A DNA stretch of 25,256 bases from Lysobacteraceae bacterium UBA6001 (lineage in GTDB: Bacteria; Pseudomonadota; Gammaproteobacteria; Xanthomonadales; Xanthomonadaceae), in assembly GCA_002429615.1 (NCBI GenBank), contig DJAN01000027.1:673-25928 (forward strand). Direction: 5' to 3'. Each line of letters starts with the position of its first letter. Position 1 is the first letter of the stretch. The position numbers were made by a program, and so were the translations under genes. The notes below the pieces were generated by a model. The model was not told the origin of the DNA and did not search any database. It was given only the letters and a program-made list of their open reading frames with translations. This document shows, one piece after another, positions 1 to 7,787 of the stretch.

Positions 1-674
1 TCTCGCACGAGCTGCGCACGCCGTTGACCGTGGTGCATGGCTATCTCGACATGCTGGACCCGGAGGATTTCCCGGATTCGGGCCCGATGCTCACCGAGAT
101 GCGCAAGCAGTCGCAGCGCATGGCGCAGCTGGTCGAGGACCTGCTCACGCTCTCGCGCCTGGAATCGCAGGACGAGATCGGCGAGGAGACCGTGGCGATG
201 GCGCCGATGCTGGCCACGCTGCGCCGCGAGGCCGAGGCGCACAGCCAGGGCCGCCACACCATCGAAGTACACGACGAGGCGAACTGCGACCTGCTCGGCT
301 CCAACAAGGAGCTGCACAGCGCGTTCTCCAACCTGGTCACCAACGCCGTGCGCTACACCCCGGCCGGCGGCACGGTCAGCATCCGCTTCGCCCGCGAAGC
401 CGACGGCGGCGCGGTGCTGGCGGTGCGCGACACCGGCTACGGCATTCCCGCCTCGCACCTGCCGCGCATCACCGAACGCTTCTATCGCGTGTCCAGCAGC
501 CGCTCGCGCGAGAGCGGCGGCACCGGGCTGGGCCTGTCGATCGTCAAGCACGTGCTCGGCCTGCACCAGGCACGCCTGGACATCCAGAGCGAAGTCGGCA
601 AGGGCAGCGAATTCTCCTGTCACTTCGGTTCGGCGCGCGTACTCGTGCGCGAACCCGACACGCACGCGACATGA
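1..674 (+). CDS. phoR: Phosphate-regulon sensor histidine kinase PhoR, 3' part
   Basis: C-terminal part of a membrane sensor histidine kinase that phosphorylates PhoB when phosphate is limiting. The window opens inside the H-box: reading from base 3 gives SHELRTPLTVV, with the phospho-accepting His at bases 6-8. The rest of the kinase core follows in order: dimerisation helix, N-box (NLVTNAVRYTP), G1 box (DTGYGIP), F-box (ITERFYRV) and G2 box (GGTGLGLSIVKHVL). The catalytic core is therefore complete and ends normally at TGA 672-674. The membrane and PAS parts lie upstream of the window. The kinase core alone does not identify the sensor. PhoR is inferred from the polyphosphate kinase and exopolyphosphatase genes that follow in the same direction, as in other xanthomonads. 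Confidence 0.88.
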   Translation, partial: SHELRTPLTVVHGYLDMLDPEDFPDSGPMLTEMRKQSQRMAQLVEDLLTLSRLESQDEIGEETVAMAPMLATLRREAEAHSQGRHTIEVHDEANCDLLGSNKELHSAFSNLVTNAVRYTPAGGTVSIRFAREADGGAVLAVRDTGYGIPASHLPRITERFYRVSSSRSRESGGTGLGLSIVKHVLGLHQARLDIQSEVGKGSEFSCHFGSARVLVREPDTHAT

Positions 675-757
675 AGCCCGTGCTATTGGTATGACCGCAG
701 CGCCCGCGGATCGTCCGGACCCGCGTCCCCACCGTCACAGAACGCCCTGAAGGTCAC

Positions 758-2863
758 ATGGCCAGCGCCAAGAAAGCCGCCGTCACCGCCATCGCCGAAC
801 CCGCCGCGCACGATCCGCTGCGCGACCCGGCGCTGTACCTCAACCGCGAGCTGTCGCAGCTGGACTTCAACTTCCGCGTGCTCGCCCAGGCGCTGGACGA
901 GCAGGTGCCGCTGCTGGAGCGCCTGCGCTTCCTGTGCATCTCCTGCACCAACCTGGACGAATTCTTCGAGATCCGCGCTGCCACCGTGCGTCATGCGCAG
1001 GAGTTCGGCCTGGCCCCGGCGCCGGACGGCATGAGCCCGACCGCGATCCTCAACGCCGTGCACGACCGCGCCGCCGAACTGGTGGACCAGCAGTACCACT
1101 GCTGGAACCAGATCCTGCGCCCGGCGCTGGCCGAGGCCGGCGTGGGCGTGCTCGGCCGCAACTCCTGGACGTCGCGTCAGAAGCGCTGGCTGCGCGCCTA
1201 CTTCCGCAACGAGATCATGCCGGTGCTGTCGCCGCTGGGCCTGGACCCGGCGCATCCGTTCCCGAAGATCCTCAACAAGACGCTGAACATCGTCGTGGTG
1301 CTGGAAGGCACCGACGCCTTCGGCCGCGCCGGCCATCTGGCCATCGTGCGCGCACCGCGCTCGCTGCCGCGCATCATCCAGCTGCCGGACAGCCTGTCCG
1401 AGCCCGGCACGCAGAACTTCGTGTTCCTGTCCTCGGTGCTGTCCTCGTTCGTCGACGAGCTGTTCCCGGGCATGGAGGTCAAGGGCGCCTACCAGTTCCG
1501 CGTCACCCGCAATTCCGAGCTGGTGGTGGACGAGGAGGAAGTGGAGAACCTCGCCCTGGCGCTGCGTGACGAGCTGGTCGACCGCGGCTACCGGCCGGCG
1601 GTGCGGCTGGAGATCGCCGACGACATGCCCAAGCCGATCGTGCGCACACTGCTGCAGAACTTCGGCCTGCCGGACAACGCGGTGTACCGCATCGCCGGCC
1701 CGGTCAACCTGAGCCGCGTAGTGCAGGTGTACGACTTCGTGCAGCGGCCCGAACTGAAATACCCGCCATTCAACCCGCGCACGCTGCGCGACAGCGACGG
1801 CATCTTCGAGATCGCCGGCAAGGGCGACATCCTGCTGCACCATCCCTTCGATGCCTTCACCGCGGTGCTCGACCTGATCCGCCAGGCGGCCGTCGATCCC
1901 AACGTGCTGGCGATCAAGCAGACGCTGTATCGCACCGGCAAGGACTCGGCGATCGTCGATGCGCTGGTGGTGGCCGCGCGCAACGGCAAGGACGTCACCG
2001 TGGTGGTCGAACTGCGCGCGCGTTTCGACGAGGAAGCCAACCTCGGCCTGGCCGACAAGCTGCAGGAAGCCGGCGTGCAGGTGGTCTACGGCGTGGTCGG
2101 CTACAAGACCCACGCCAAGATGCTGCTGATCGTGCGCCGCGAGGGCCGCAAGCTGCGCCGCTACGTGCACCTGGGCACCGGCAATTACCACAGCGGCACC
2201 GCGCGCGCCTACACCGACCTCAGCCTGATCACCGCCGATGCGGACATCGGCAACGACGTGCACCTGCTGTTCCAGCAGCTCTCCGGGCTGGCGCCGAAGA
2301 TGAAGCTGAAATGCCTGCTGCAGTCACCGTTCACCCTGCATGCCGGCGTGCTGCAGCGGATCGAGCGCGAGACGCGGCTGGCCAACGAAGGCCGCCCGGG
2401 CCGGATCATCGCCAAGATGAACGCCCTGAACGAAGCGCATGTGGTGCGCGCGCTCTACCAGGCCTCGCAGGCGGGCGTGCAGATCGACCTGATCGTCCGC
2501 GGCGCCTGCACCCTGCGTCCAGGCGTGCCGGGCGTCTCGGACAACATCCGGGTGCGCTCCATCGTCGGCCGCTTCCTGGAGCACAGCCGCGTGTACTGGT
2601 TCGGCAACGACGGCGATCCGGAACTTTTCTGCGCCAGCGCCGACTGGCTGGAACGCAACCTGCTGCGGCGCGTGGAAACCTGTTTCCCGATCCTCGACGC
2701 GGACATCGCCGCGCGCATCCATCGCGAGGTGCTGCAGAACTATCTGGACGACAACTGCAACGCCTGGCTGCTGCATGCCGATGGCGTCTACCGCAAGGTC
2801 GTGCCGGCGGCGGACGAGGCGCCACATTCGGCGCAGCAGACCCTGCTGGCCGGCCTGTCGTAA
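758..2863 (+). CDS. ppk: Polyphosphate kinase (PPK1)
   Basis: 701 aa, the usual PPK1 length. It reversibly transfers the ATP gamma-phosphate onto inorganic polyphosphate and is usually membrane-peripheral. The N-terminal segment YLNRELSQLDFNFRVL is the family hallmark. The two catalytic histidines are visible: His452 in GYKTHAKMLL, followed by HLGTGNY, and His609 in GRFLEHSRVYWF. These match E. coli His435 and His592, and the autophosphorylated one is the first. The ATG at 758 is preceded by AAGG at 750-753. The 83-bp gap after phoR holds no Pho box that I can recognise. Position between phoR and ppx suggests phosphate control, but that is inferred from context. Confidence 0.97.
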   Translation: MASAKKAAVTAIAEPAAHDPLRDPALYLNRELSQLDFNFRVLAQALDEQVPLLERLRFLCISCTNLDEFFEIRAATVRHAQEFGLAPAPDGMSPTAILNAVHDRAAELVDQQYHCWNQILRPALAEAGVGVLGRNSWTSRQKRWLRAYFRNEIMPVLSPLGLDPAHPFPKILNKTLNIVVVLEGTDAFGRAGHLAIVRAPRSLPRIIQLPDSLSEPGTQNFVFLSSVLSSFVDELFPGMEVKGAYQFRVTRNSELVVDEEEVENLALALRDELVDRGYRPAVRLEIADDMPKPIVRTLLQNFGLPDNAVYRIAGPVNLSRVVQVYDFVQRPELKYPPFNPRTLRDSDGIFEIAGKGDILLHHPFDAFTAVLDLIRQAAVDPNVLAIKQTLYRTGKDSAIVDALVVAARNGKDVTVVVELRARFDEEANLGLADKLQEAGVQVVYGVVGYKTHAKMLLIVRREGRKLRRYVHLGTGNYHSGTARAYTDLSLITADADIGNDVHLLFQQLSGLAPKMKLKCLLQSPFTLHAGVLQRIERETRLANEGRPGRIIAKMNALNEAHVVRALYQASQAGVQIDLIVRGACTLRPGVPGVSDNIRVRSIVGRFLEHSRVYWFGNDGDPELFCASADWLERNLLRRVETCFPILDADIAARIHREVLQNYLDDNCNAWLLHADGVYRKVVPAADEAPHSAQQTLLAGLS

Positions 2864-2982
2864 GCGGGCACGGGCCGCACCTGCCCGCGGGGCGCGGCCT
2901 CCCAGAAACGAAGCCTTCACGCGGGACACGCTGTGCCGCGTGCGCATCCGTACCGGCTACTGCGCATCCACGCGCCCCACGC

Positions 2983-2988
2983 TAACAT
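2983..2988 (+). promoter_or_regulatory. Candidate -10 hexamer for a leaderless ppx mRNA
   Basis: TAACAT lies exactly 7 nt before the preferred ATG at 2996. Transcription from this -10 would start at or next to the start codon. No Shine-Dalgarno sequence precedes the ATG and the -35 region is poor. The same geometry appears at lpxH. Confidence 0.4.
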
Positions 2989-2995
2989 TCGCGCC

Positions 2996-4522
2996 ATGCC
3001 GAATACCTCCCCGACTTCTCCGCCGTTGCAGGACGGTGATCTGCTGGCCGCCGTCGACCTGGGGTCCAACAGCTTCCACATGATCATCGCCCGCTATGTC
3101 CTCGGGCAGCTGCGGGTGGTGGACCGGTTGCGCGAGACCGTCCGCATGGCCGACGGCCTCGACGGCAAGGGCGGCCTGTCCGCCGATGCCCGGGCCCGCG
3201 CGATCGACTGTCTGGCCCGCTTCGGCCAGCGCATCCGCGAGATCCCGCCCACCCGCGTGCGCGCCCTGGCCACCAACACCGTGCGCCAGCTGCGTTCGCC
3301 GCAGACCTTCCTGGCCCCGGCCGAAGCCGCGCTGGGCAATCCGATCGAAGTGGTCAGCGGCCGCGAGGAAGCGCGCCTGATCTACCTCGGCGTGGCGCAC
3401 GCGCAGCCGCCCAAGCCGGACCAGCGGCGCCTGGTCATCGACATCGGCGGTGGATCGACCGAATTCATCATCGGCCGTGGCTTCGAGACGCTGGAGCGTG
3501 AAAGCCTGCAGGCCGGCTGCATCGCCAGCACACGGCGCTTCTTCCCCGGCGGCAAGCTGTCCAAGAAGCGCTGGAAGGATGCCCTGACCGAGATCGGCGC
3601 CGAGTTCCAGCAGTTCGCCACGCTGTATCGTGCGCTGGGCTGGCACGAAGCGGTGGGCTCGTCGGGCACGCACAAGTCGATCGGCGAGATCTGCGCGGCG
3701 ATGAAGCTCACCAAGGGCGCCATCACCGCCGCCGCGCTGCCGGTGCTGCGCGAGGAGCTGCTCAAGGCCAAGCACATCGATGACATCCAGCTGCCGGGCC
3801 TGTCGGCCGATCGCCGCCCGATCATCGCCGGTGGGATCCTGGTGCTGGAAGCCGCTTTCCAGGCGCTGGGGCTGGAGAAGCTGATGGTCAGCAAGGCGGC
3901 GATGCGCGAAGGCATCCTCTACGACATGCTCGGCCGTGCCGGCGCCAGCGATCCGCGTGACAACTCGGTATCCGCGCTGGTGCAGCGCTACGGCATCGAC
4001 GAGAACCAGGCCGCCCGTGTCGAAGCCACCGCGCAGCGCATGCTCGCGCAGGTGGCCGGCCCGTGGCAGCTGGACGGCGACGATGCGCGCGGCCTGGGCT
4101 GGGCGGCGCGCCTGCATGAGCTTGGGCTGATGATCGCGCATAGCCAGTACCACGTGCATGGCGGCTACGTGCTGGAGAACTCGGACATCGCCGGCTTCTC
4201 GCGGCAGGAGCAGCAGGTGCTGGCGGCGCTGGTGCGCACGCATCGGCGCAATGTTCCCAAGAACGCGTTCGAGGCCCTGCCGGATCGCCTGCTGCTGCCG
4301 GCCCGGCGCAAGGCCGCGCTGCTGCGCCTGGCGGTGCTGCTGCACCGCGCGCACGAGTCGGACCCGATCCCCACGCTGGAGCTCAGCGCGGACGACAACC
4401 GCCTGTCGCTGGTGTTGTCGCAGGAGTGGCTGCAGTCACGGCCGCTACTGCGGGCGGATCTGATTGCCGAGGTGGAGGGGATGGCGGGGCTGGGGATTGC
4501 GTTCAAGCCGTTTGAGGCTTGA
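2996..4522 (+). CDS. ppx: Exopolyphosphatase (Ppx/GppA family)
   Basis: 508 aa. It releases orthophosphate from polyphosphate ends and opposes PPK; some members also hydrolyse pppGpp. The actin-like ATPase fold shows its phosphate-1 loop AVDLGSNSFHM at about residues 19-29 and its phosphate-2 loop VIDIGGGSTEF near 147-157. The C-terminal part has the HD-like helical region (LHELGLMIAHSQYHVHGG). The ATG at 2996 was chosen because family proteins start shortly before the AVDLGSNS motif. A GTG 63 bases upstream (2933) is in frame but adds a stretch unlike the family. A 7-bp stem (4529-4535 with 4541-4547, loop TGCTG) follows the stop codon without a T-run. Confidence 0.95.
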   Translation: MPNTSPTSPPLQDGDLLAAVDLGSNSFHMIIARYVLGQLRVVDRLRETVRMADGLDGKGGLSADARARAIDCLARFGQRIREIPPTRVRALATNTVRQLRSPQTFLAPAEAALGNPIEVVSGREEARLIYLGVAHAQPPKPDQRRLVIDIGGGSTEFIIGRGFETLERESLQAGCIASTRRFFPGGKLSKKRWKDALTEIGAEFQQFATLYRALGWHEAVGSSGTHKSIGEICAAMKLTKGAITAAALPVLREELLKAKHIDDIQLPGLSADRRPIIAGGILVLEAAFQALGLEKLMVSKAAMREGILYDMLGRAGASDPRDNSVSALVQRYGIDENQAARVEATAQRMLAQVAGPWQLDGDDARGLGWAARLHELGLMIAHSQYHVHGGYVLENSDIAGFSRQEQQVLAALVRTHRRNVPKNAFEALPDRLLLPARRKAALLRLAVLLHRAHESDPIPTLELSADDNRLSLVLSQEWLQSRPLLRADLIAEVEGMAGLGIAFKPFEA

Positions 4523-4528
4523 GTCGCG

Positions 4529-4547
4529 GGGCAGCTGCTGGCTGCCC
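4529..4547. terminator. Stem-loop between convergent ppx and secreted orphan gene
   Basis: GGGCAGC (4529-4535) pairs perfectly with GCTGCCC (4541-4547) around a 5-nt loop, 7 bases after the ppx stop codon. The position between convergent genes suits termination. There is no U-run, so intrinsic termination is uncertain. Confidence 0.4.
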
Positions 4548-4614
4548 AACACAATCGATGCGCTGCAGCGCGTATTTCGGCGGATCCCTACCCAGGCCCA
4601 GCACCCTTGCGATC

Positions 4615-4986
4615 TCAGGGTTTGGCTTCAATAGCGCCCTGACGTCCACCCACGGTGAAGTACTCCCCTCCTGGCTGGCGCCTGAGGAAGAACAGGTAGC
4701 TCTTCCCAATCTCACAACAATCGGGATTGAGTTCCGTCATTCCCGTGCGATAGACCAGTGTCACATCGGCCAGACCCTTTACGGCGGCGACGCCTCGAAT
4801 CTGCGCGATGCCATCGCCATAAGGTGGCGCAACGGAAAGTGACTCCACCCGGCCGATCATGATCAGATCGGATTCCGCCACCATTTGATCCATGGTCTTC
4901 TTGTTCAGAACGAGCGCACCCACCGCGCCCGGAAAGGCGAGACCCAAAGCAATCACTACAAACGCAAGAAGCCTGTTCCGCATCAT
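4615..4986 (-). CDS. Secreted protein of unknown function
   Basis: 123 aa counted from the double ATG at 4986/4983; G-rich sequence just upstream (GCGGGGGG) could serve as ribosome binding site. The N-terminus is a signal peptide (MMRNRLLAFVVIALGLAF... up to about AVGA). The mature part reads as short beta strands: VAESDLIMIGRVESL, VTLVYRTG, and an ending with DCCEIGKSYLFFLRR and GEYFTVGGRQGAIE. The pattern 'SDLI.IGRV ... YLFFL ... GGRQG' recurs in uncharacterised exported bacterial proteins, but I cannot name a family or function. Two adjacent cysteines could make a disulfide after export. The gene lies in DNA clearly poorer in GC than its neighbours (sampled 60-base lines 48-58%), convergent to ppx, which hints at a later acquisition. 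Confidence 0.7.
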   Translation of the reverse strand: MMRNRLLAFVVIALGLAFPGAVGALVLNKKTMDQMVAESDLIMIGRVESLSVAPPYGDGIAQIRGVAAVKGLADVTLVYRTGMTELNPDCCEIGKSYLFFLRRQPGGEYFTVGGRQGAIEAKP

Positions 4987-5128
4987 CCCCCCGCTGCCTT
5001 GAAATCGATGGCATGCCCAGTGTCTCCCCACAATGGCCGCAATCGCATGACCGGCCATTTCATGAATGGCGCTTCTCCACCGGAGAGTACTTCATCGCGT
5101 TCCTCCGCTGATCCGGTATTGGCTCAAA

Positions 5129-5171
5129 GGGCGGGGCAGTTCGATCGATCACGTCATTATCGGCCCCGCCC
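5129..5171. repeat. Inverted repeat, 9-bp GC arms
   Basis: GGGCGGGGC (5129-5137) is the exact reverse complement of GCCCCGCCC (5163-5171). The arms flank 25 bp that contain a TCGATCGA core and CATTAT. It lies between the divergent secreted orphan gene and the glycosyltransferase. It could be a transcript hairpin or a protein site; nothing in the sequence decides. Confidence 0.45.
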
Positions 5172-5221
5172 CCCCAACCCCGTCATCTCTCCGCAACACC
5201 CCTGACATGTGGATGCCACCG

Positions 5222-5251
5222 CCTCCGCCGAAAGTGGCGAACCATCGGAGG
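5222..5251 (+). promoter_or_regulatory. Hairpin pairing the glycosyltransferase ribosome binding site
   Basis: CCTCCG (5222-5227) is complementary to CGGAGG (5246-5251), which is the Shine-Dalgarno sequence of the ATG at 5257. Bases CC 5228-5229 can continue pairing with GG 5236-5237. If it forms in the mRNA it would mask the ribosome binding site. This is seen as complementarity only. Confidence 0.35.
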
Positions 5252-5256
5252 TCGCC

Positions 5257-6402
5257 ATGCGCTATGCCATCGTTACCGAGACCTATCCGCCGGAGGTCAA
5301 CGGCGTCGCCCTGACCGTCCAGGGGCTGGAAACCGGGCTGCGCTCGCGCGGCCATGCGGTGCAGGTGATCCGTCCCCGCCAGCCGGCCGACGCCGCCAAC
5401 GCCGATGACAACACCCTGCTGGTGCGCGGCGCCTCGCTGCCCCGCTACCCCGGCCTGCGCTTCGGCCTGCCGGCCACGCAACGCCTGACCCGCCACTGGC
5501 AGCAGCAGCGCCCAGACGCCCTCTATATCGCCACCGAAGGCCCGCTCGGCTGGTCGGCGATGCGCGCCGCGCGCCGCCTGCGCATCCCGGTCGCCAGCGG
5601 CTTCCATACCCGCTTCGACGAATACCTGCCCGAGTACGGCGCCGCCTGGCTGCAGGGCGCCGCCCTGCGCTGGATGCGCCGCTTCCACAACCAGGCCGGT
5701 GCCACCCTGGTGCCCACCGACGAACTGCGGCTGTTCCTGCACGACAACGGCTTCGCCCGCGTGCGCCTGCTCGCCCGCGCGGTCGACAGCCTGCAGTTCG
5801 ACCCGCGCCGCCGCGATGCCGCGCTGCGCGAGGAATGGGGCATCGACGACAACGGCCTGGCGGCGATCTATGTCGGCCGTATCGCCGGCGAGAAAAACCT
5901 GCCGCTGGCCGTGCGCGCCTTCCGGCGCCTGCAGCAGGTGCGCCCGAAGGCGCGCTTCGTCTGGGTCGGGGACGGCCCGATGCGCGAACGCCTGCAGCGC
6001 GAGAACCCGGACTTCATCTTCTGCGGCGTACAGCGTGGCGACGCGCTGGCCCGCCACTTCGCCAGCGGCGACCTGTTCCTGTTCCCCAGCCGCAGCGAAA
6101 CCTTCGGCAACGTCACCCTGGAGTCGATGGCCAGCGGCCTGGCCACCGTCGCCTTCGACTACGGCGCCGCACGCCAGTACATGCGCCACGGCGTCACCGG
6201 CGCCGCCGTCGCCGACGAGGACGCCTTCATCGACTCGGCCGTACGCCTGGCCGAGGATGACGCGCTGCGCCGCCACATGGGCGAAGCCGCCAGCGTGGCC
6301 ATGAAGCAACTGCATCCAGACCGTGTCGTCGCCGATTTCGACGACACCCTGCAATCGCTGATCGAGAACACGGGGCCATCCTATGCTGTCGACGCGGCTT
6401 GA
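5257..6402 (+). CDS. GT4-family glycosyltransferase, MgtA-like
   Basis: 381 aa GT-B fold retaining glycosyltransferase. The N-terminal acceptor domain starts TETYPPEVNGVALTVQGL, typical of the alpha-mannosyltransferase/MgtA branch of GT4. The donor domain carries YVGRIAGEKN (Arg208, Lys213) and the E-x7-E motif SETFGNVTLE (Glu281, Glu289), which binds the nucleotide sugar. There are no membrane segments, so it likely acts at the inner face of the membrane. The start is ATG 5257 because CGGAGG sits 5 nt upstream; an in-frame GTG at 5209 has no such site. The 3' end overlaps the PAP2 gene by 20 bases, so the two are probably co-translated. The acceptor is unknown; a lipid such as diacylglycerol is plausible from the partner gene and the MgtA resemblance, but this is inference. 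Confidence 0.85.
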   Translation: MRYAIVTETYPPEVNGVALTVQGLETGLRSRGHAVQVIRPRQPADAANADDNTLLVRGASLPRYPGLRFGLPATQRLTRHWQQQRPDALYIATEGPLGWSAMRAARRLRIPVASGFHTRFDEYLPEYGAAWLQGAALRWMRRFHNQAGATLVPTDELRLFLHDNGFARVRLLARAVDSLQFDPRRRDAALREEWGIDDNGLAAIYVGRIAGEKNLPLAVRAFRRLQQVRPKARFVWVGDGPMRERLQRENPDFIFCGVQRGDALARHFASGDLFLFPSRSETFGNVTLESMASGLATVAFDYGAARQYMRHGVTGAAVADEDAFIDSAVRLAEDDALRRHMGEAASVAMKQLHPDRVVADFDDTLQSLIENTGPSYAVDAA

Positions 6403-6928
6403 ACTCCTGCGCGGGCGCGAAACCCGCTGGTGCCGGCGCGCCAACCTGTGGTGCCGGCGCTCGCGTGTACGGCGCTTCTTCTCCACCATCAGCCGCCTCG
6501 GCGATGGCGTGTTCTGGTACGCGTTGATGGGCCTGCTGGTGATCGTCGACGGCATGGACGGCATCCGCGCCTCGGCGCACATGGCCGCCACCGGCGTGAT
6601 CGCGTTGTCCCTGTACAAGGCGCTCAAGCGCTGGACGCGACGCCCGCGCCCGTATGCCGCCGACCTGCGCATCCGCGCCTGGGTCGCGCCACTGGACGAA
6701 TTCAGTTTCCCTTCCGGGCATACCCTGCACGCGGTGTCCTTCAGCATCGTCGCGCTGGCCTACTACCCGTGGCTTGCGCCGGTGGTGGTGCCGTTCTCGG
6801 CCTGCGTGGCGCTGTCGCGCGTGGTGCTGGGCCTGCACTACCCCAGCGACGTGCTGGCCGCCACCGCGATCGGCAGCGTGCTCGCCAGCCTGTCGCTGGG
6901 CTTCCTGCCGATGGCCAGCCTGCTCTGA
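6383..6928 (+). CDS. PAP2-superfamily membrane phosphatase
   Basis: 181 aa integral membrane phosphatase with all three PAP2 motifs: C1 K-x6-RP (KRWTRRPRP), C2 PSGH ([10 protein letters not shown]) and C3 SR-x5-H-x3-D ([12 protein letters not shown]). The histidines of C2 and C3 are the catalytic residues. Hydrophobic segments lie around [12 protein letters not shown], the region after PSGH, and the C-terminus. The N-terminus is short and very basic (many Arg, CysArg pairs). Substrates in this family include phosphatidic acid, undecaprenyl pyrophosphate and lipid A phosphates, and sequence motifs do not separate these. The 20-base overlap with the glycosyltransferase suggests that one produces or recycles the lipid used by the other. 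Confidence 0.9.
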   Translation: MLSTRLELLRGRETRWCRRANLWCRRSRVRRFFSTISRLGDGVFWYALMGLLVIVDGMDGIRASAHMAATGVIALSLYKALKRWTRRPRPYAADLRIRAWVAPLDEFSFPSGHTLHAVSFSIVALAYYPWLAPVVVPFSACVALSRVVLGLHYPSDVLAATAIGSVLASLSLGFLPMASLL

Positions 6929-6946
6929 AGCACGCGATGCCTGGCC

Positions 6947-6952
6947 TACAAT
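6947..6952 (+). promoter_or_regulatory. Candidate -10 hexamer for a leaderless lpxH mRNA
   Basis: TACAAT (5 of 6 matches to TATAAT) ends 7 nt before the lpxH ATG at 6960. This is the spacing expected if transcription begins at the start codon. There is no Shine-Dalgarno sequence in the gap and no good -35 box. Confidence 0.45.
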
Positions 6953-6959
6953 GCCGGGC

Positions 6960-7706
6960 ATGACGACCCTCTTCGTTTCCGACCTGCACCTGGACCCGGC
7001 CCGCCCGGCGATCACCGACCTGTTCCTGGCCTTCCTGCGCGGCGAAGCGCGCCAGGCCGAGGCGCTGTACATCCTCGGCGACCTGTTCGAAGCCTGGATC
7101 GGCGATGACACGCCCTCGCCCGCCGCCGACGCGGTGGCTGCCGAACTGCATGCGCTGGCCGACAGCGGCGTGCCGATCTATTTCATGGCCGGCAACCGCG
7201 ACTTCCTGGTCGGCGAGGATTACGCGCGCCGGGCGGGTTTCCGCATCCTGCCGGACCCGACGGTGATCGATCTCTACGGCCGGCCGGCGCTGCTGATGCA
7301 TGGCGATCTGCTGTGCACCGACGATGTCGCCTACCAGCAGTTCCGCGCGCAGACCCGCGATCCGGCTTTCATCGCGCAGTTCCTGTCGCAGCCGTTGCCG
7401 GCGCGCGTGGCGTTCGCGCAGCAGGCGCGCGCGGCCAGCCAGGCGCGGCAGTCGGAAATGAAGGAAGGCGACCGCGCGCAGTTCGAGACCGTCACCGACG
7501 TGGCGCCGGCGGAAGTGGAAGCGACGTTCGCGCGCCATGGCGTGGACCGGATCATCCATGGGCATACGCATCGGCCGGCGATTCATTCGGTGCAGGTCGG
7601 CGACCTGTCGTGCACGCGCGTGGTGCTGGGCGACTGGTACGAGCAGGGCTCGGTGCTGCGCGTGGATGCGGACGGGATGGAGCTGGAGTCGCTGGCGTTG
7701 GCCTGA
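6960..7706 (+). CDS. lpxH: UDP-2,3-diacylglucosamine hydrolase LpxH
   Basis: 248 aa calcineurin-like metallophosphoesterase of lipid A synthesis. It cleaves UDP-2,3-diacylglucosamine to lipid X and UMP at the inner membrane surface. The metal ligands fall where E. coli LpxH has them: Asp8 and His10 (SDLHLD), Asp41 ([12 protein letters not shown]), Asn79 (GNRDFL) and His114 ([10 protein letters not shown]), plus the HGHTHRP motif near 200-206 and LGDWYEQG. These are LpxH-specific features, so the related phospholipase PlcP is unlikely. An in-frame ATG 9 bases upstream (6951) overlaps the putative -10, so 6960 is preferred. The next 240 bases are repeats. Confidence 0.96.
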   Translation: MTTLFVSDLHLDPARPAITDLFLAFLRGEARQAEALYILGDLFEAWIGDDTPSPAADAVAAELHALADSGVPIYFMAGNRDFLVGEDYARRAGFRILPDPTVIDLYGRPALLMHGDLLCTDDVAYQQFRAQTRDPAFIAQFLSQPLPARVAFAQQARAASQARQSEMKEGDRAQFETVTDVAPAEVEATFARHGVDRIIHGHTHRPAIHSVQVGDLSCTRVVLGDWYEQGSVLRVDADGMELESLALA

Positions 7707-7728
7707 GGCGTTGGTGGGTGGTGATGCT

Positions 7729-7751
7729 GTCGGGGCTGAAGCCCCTCCCAC
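7729..7751 (-). repeat. Solo REP-like palindrome (diverged)
   Basis: 23 bases that match the right arm of the paired REP at 7928-7950 except at three positions. Two of the changes (C to G at position 5, G to C at position 16) are compensatory: the inner hairpin of the element stays paired as GGGGCT-GAA-GCCCC instead of GCGGCT-GAA-GCCGC. It starts 22 bases after the lpxH stop codon. Confidence 0.7.
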
Positions 7752-7753
7752 AA

Positions 7754-7770
7754 TGTGATCACGGATCACA
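7754..7770. repeat. Short palindrome TGTGATC-ACG-GATCACA
   Basis: Perfect 7-bp arms around 3 bases. It resembles a CRP/Clp site (TGTGA-N6-TCACA) but has N7, and it sits downstream of lpxH with no promoter beside it. A second small palindrome, GGCTGG-GCA-CCAGCC, follows at 7775-7789. Confidence 0.5.
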
Positions 7771-7787
7771 GGGTGGCTGGGCACCAG

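Noticed and set aside
675..757. Pho box before ppk
   Set aside because: CGTCACA and GGTCAC are seen, but the spacing does not fit the 11-bp repeat of CTGTCAT half-sites.
683..2263. Long open frame on the minus strand opposite ppk (526 codons)
   Set aside because: The plus-strand frame is certain PPK with catalytic residues. The antisense translation is His/Gln/Arg/Val-rich without domains, as expected from high-GC third-position bias.
5149..6747. Minus-strand open frame opposite the glycosyltransferase and PAP2 genes
   Set aside because: Both plus-strand genes show full catalytic motifs and good start sites; the antisense frame has none.
6960..7706. Phospholipase PlcP instead of LpxH
   Set aside because: Metal-ligand positions and the [17 protein letters not shown] and LGDWYEQG motifs are those of LpxH.
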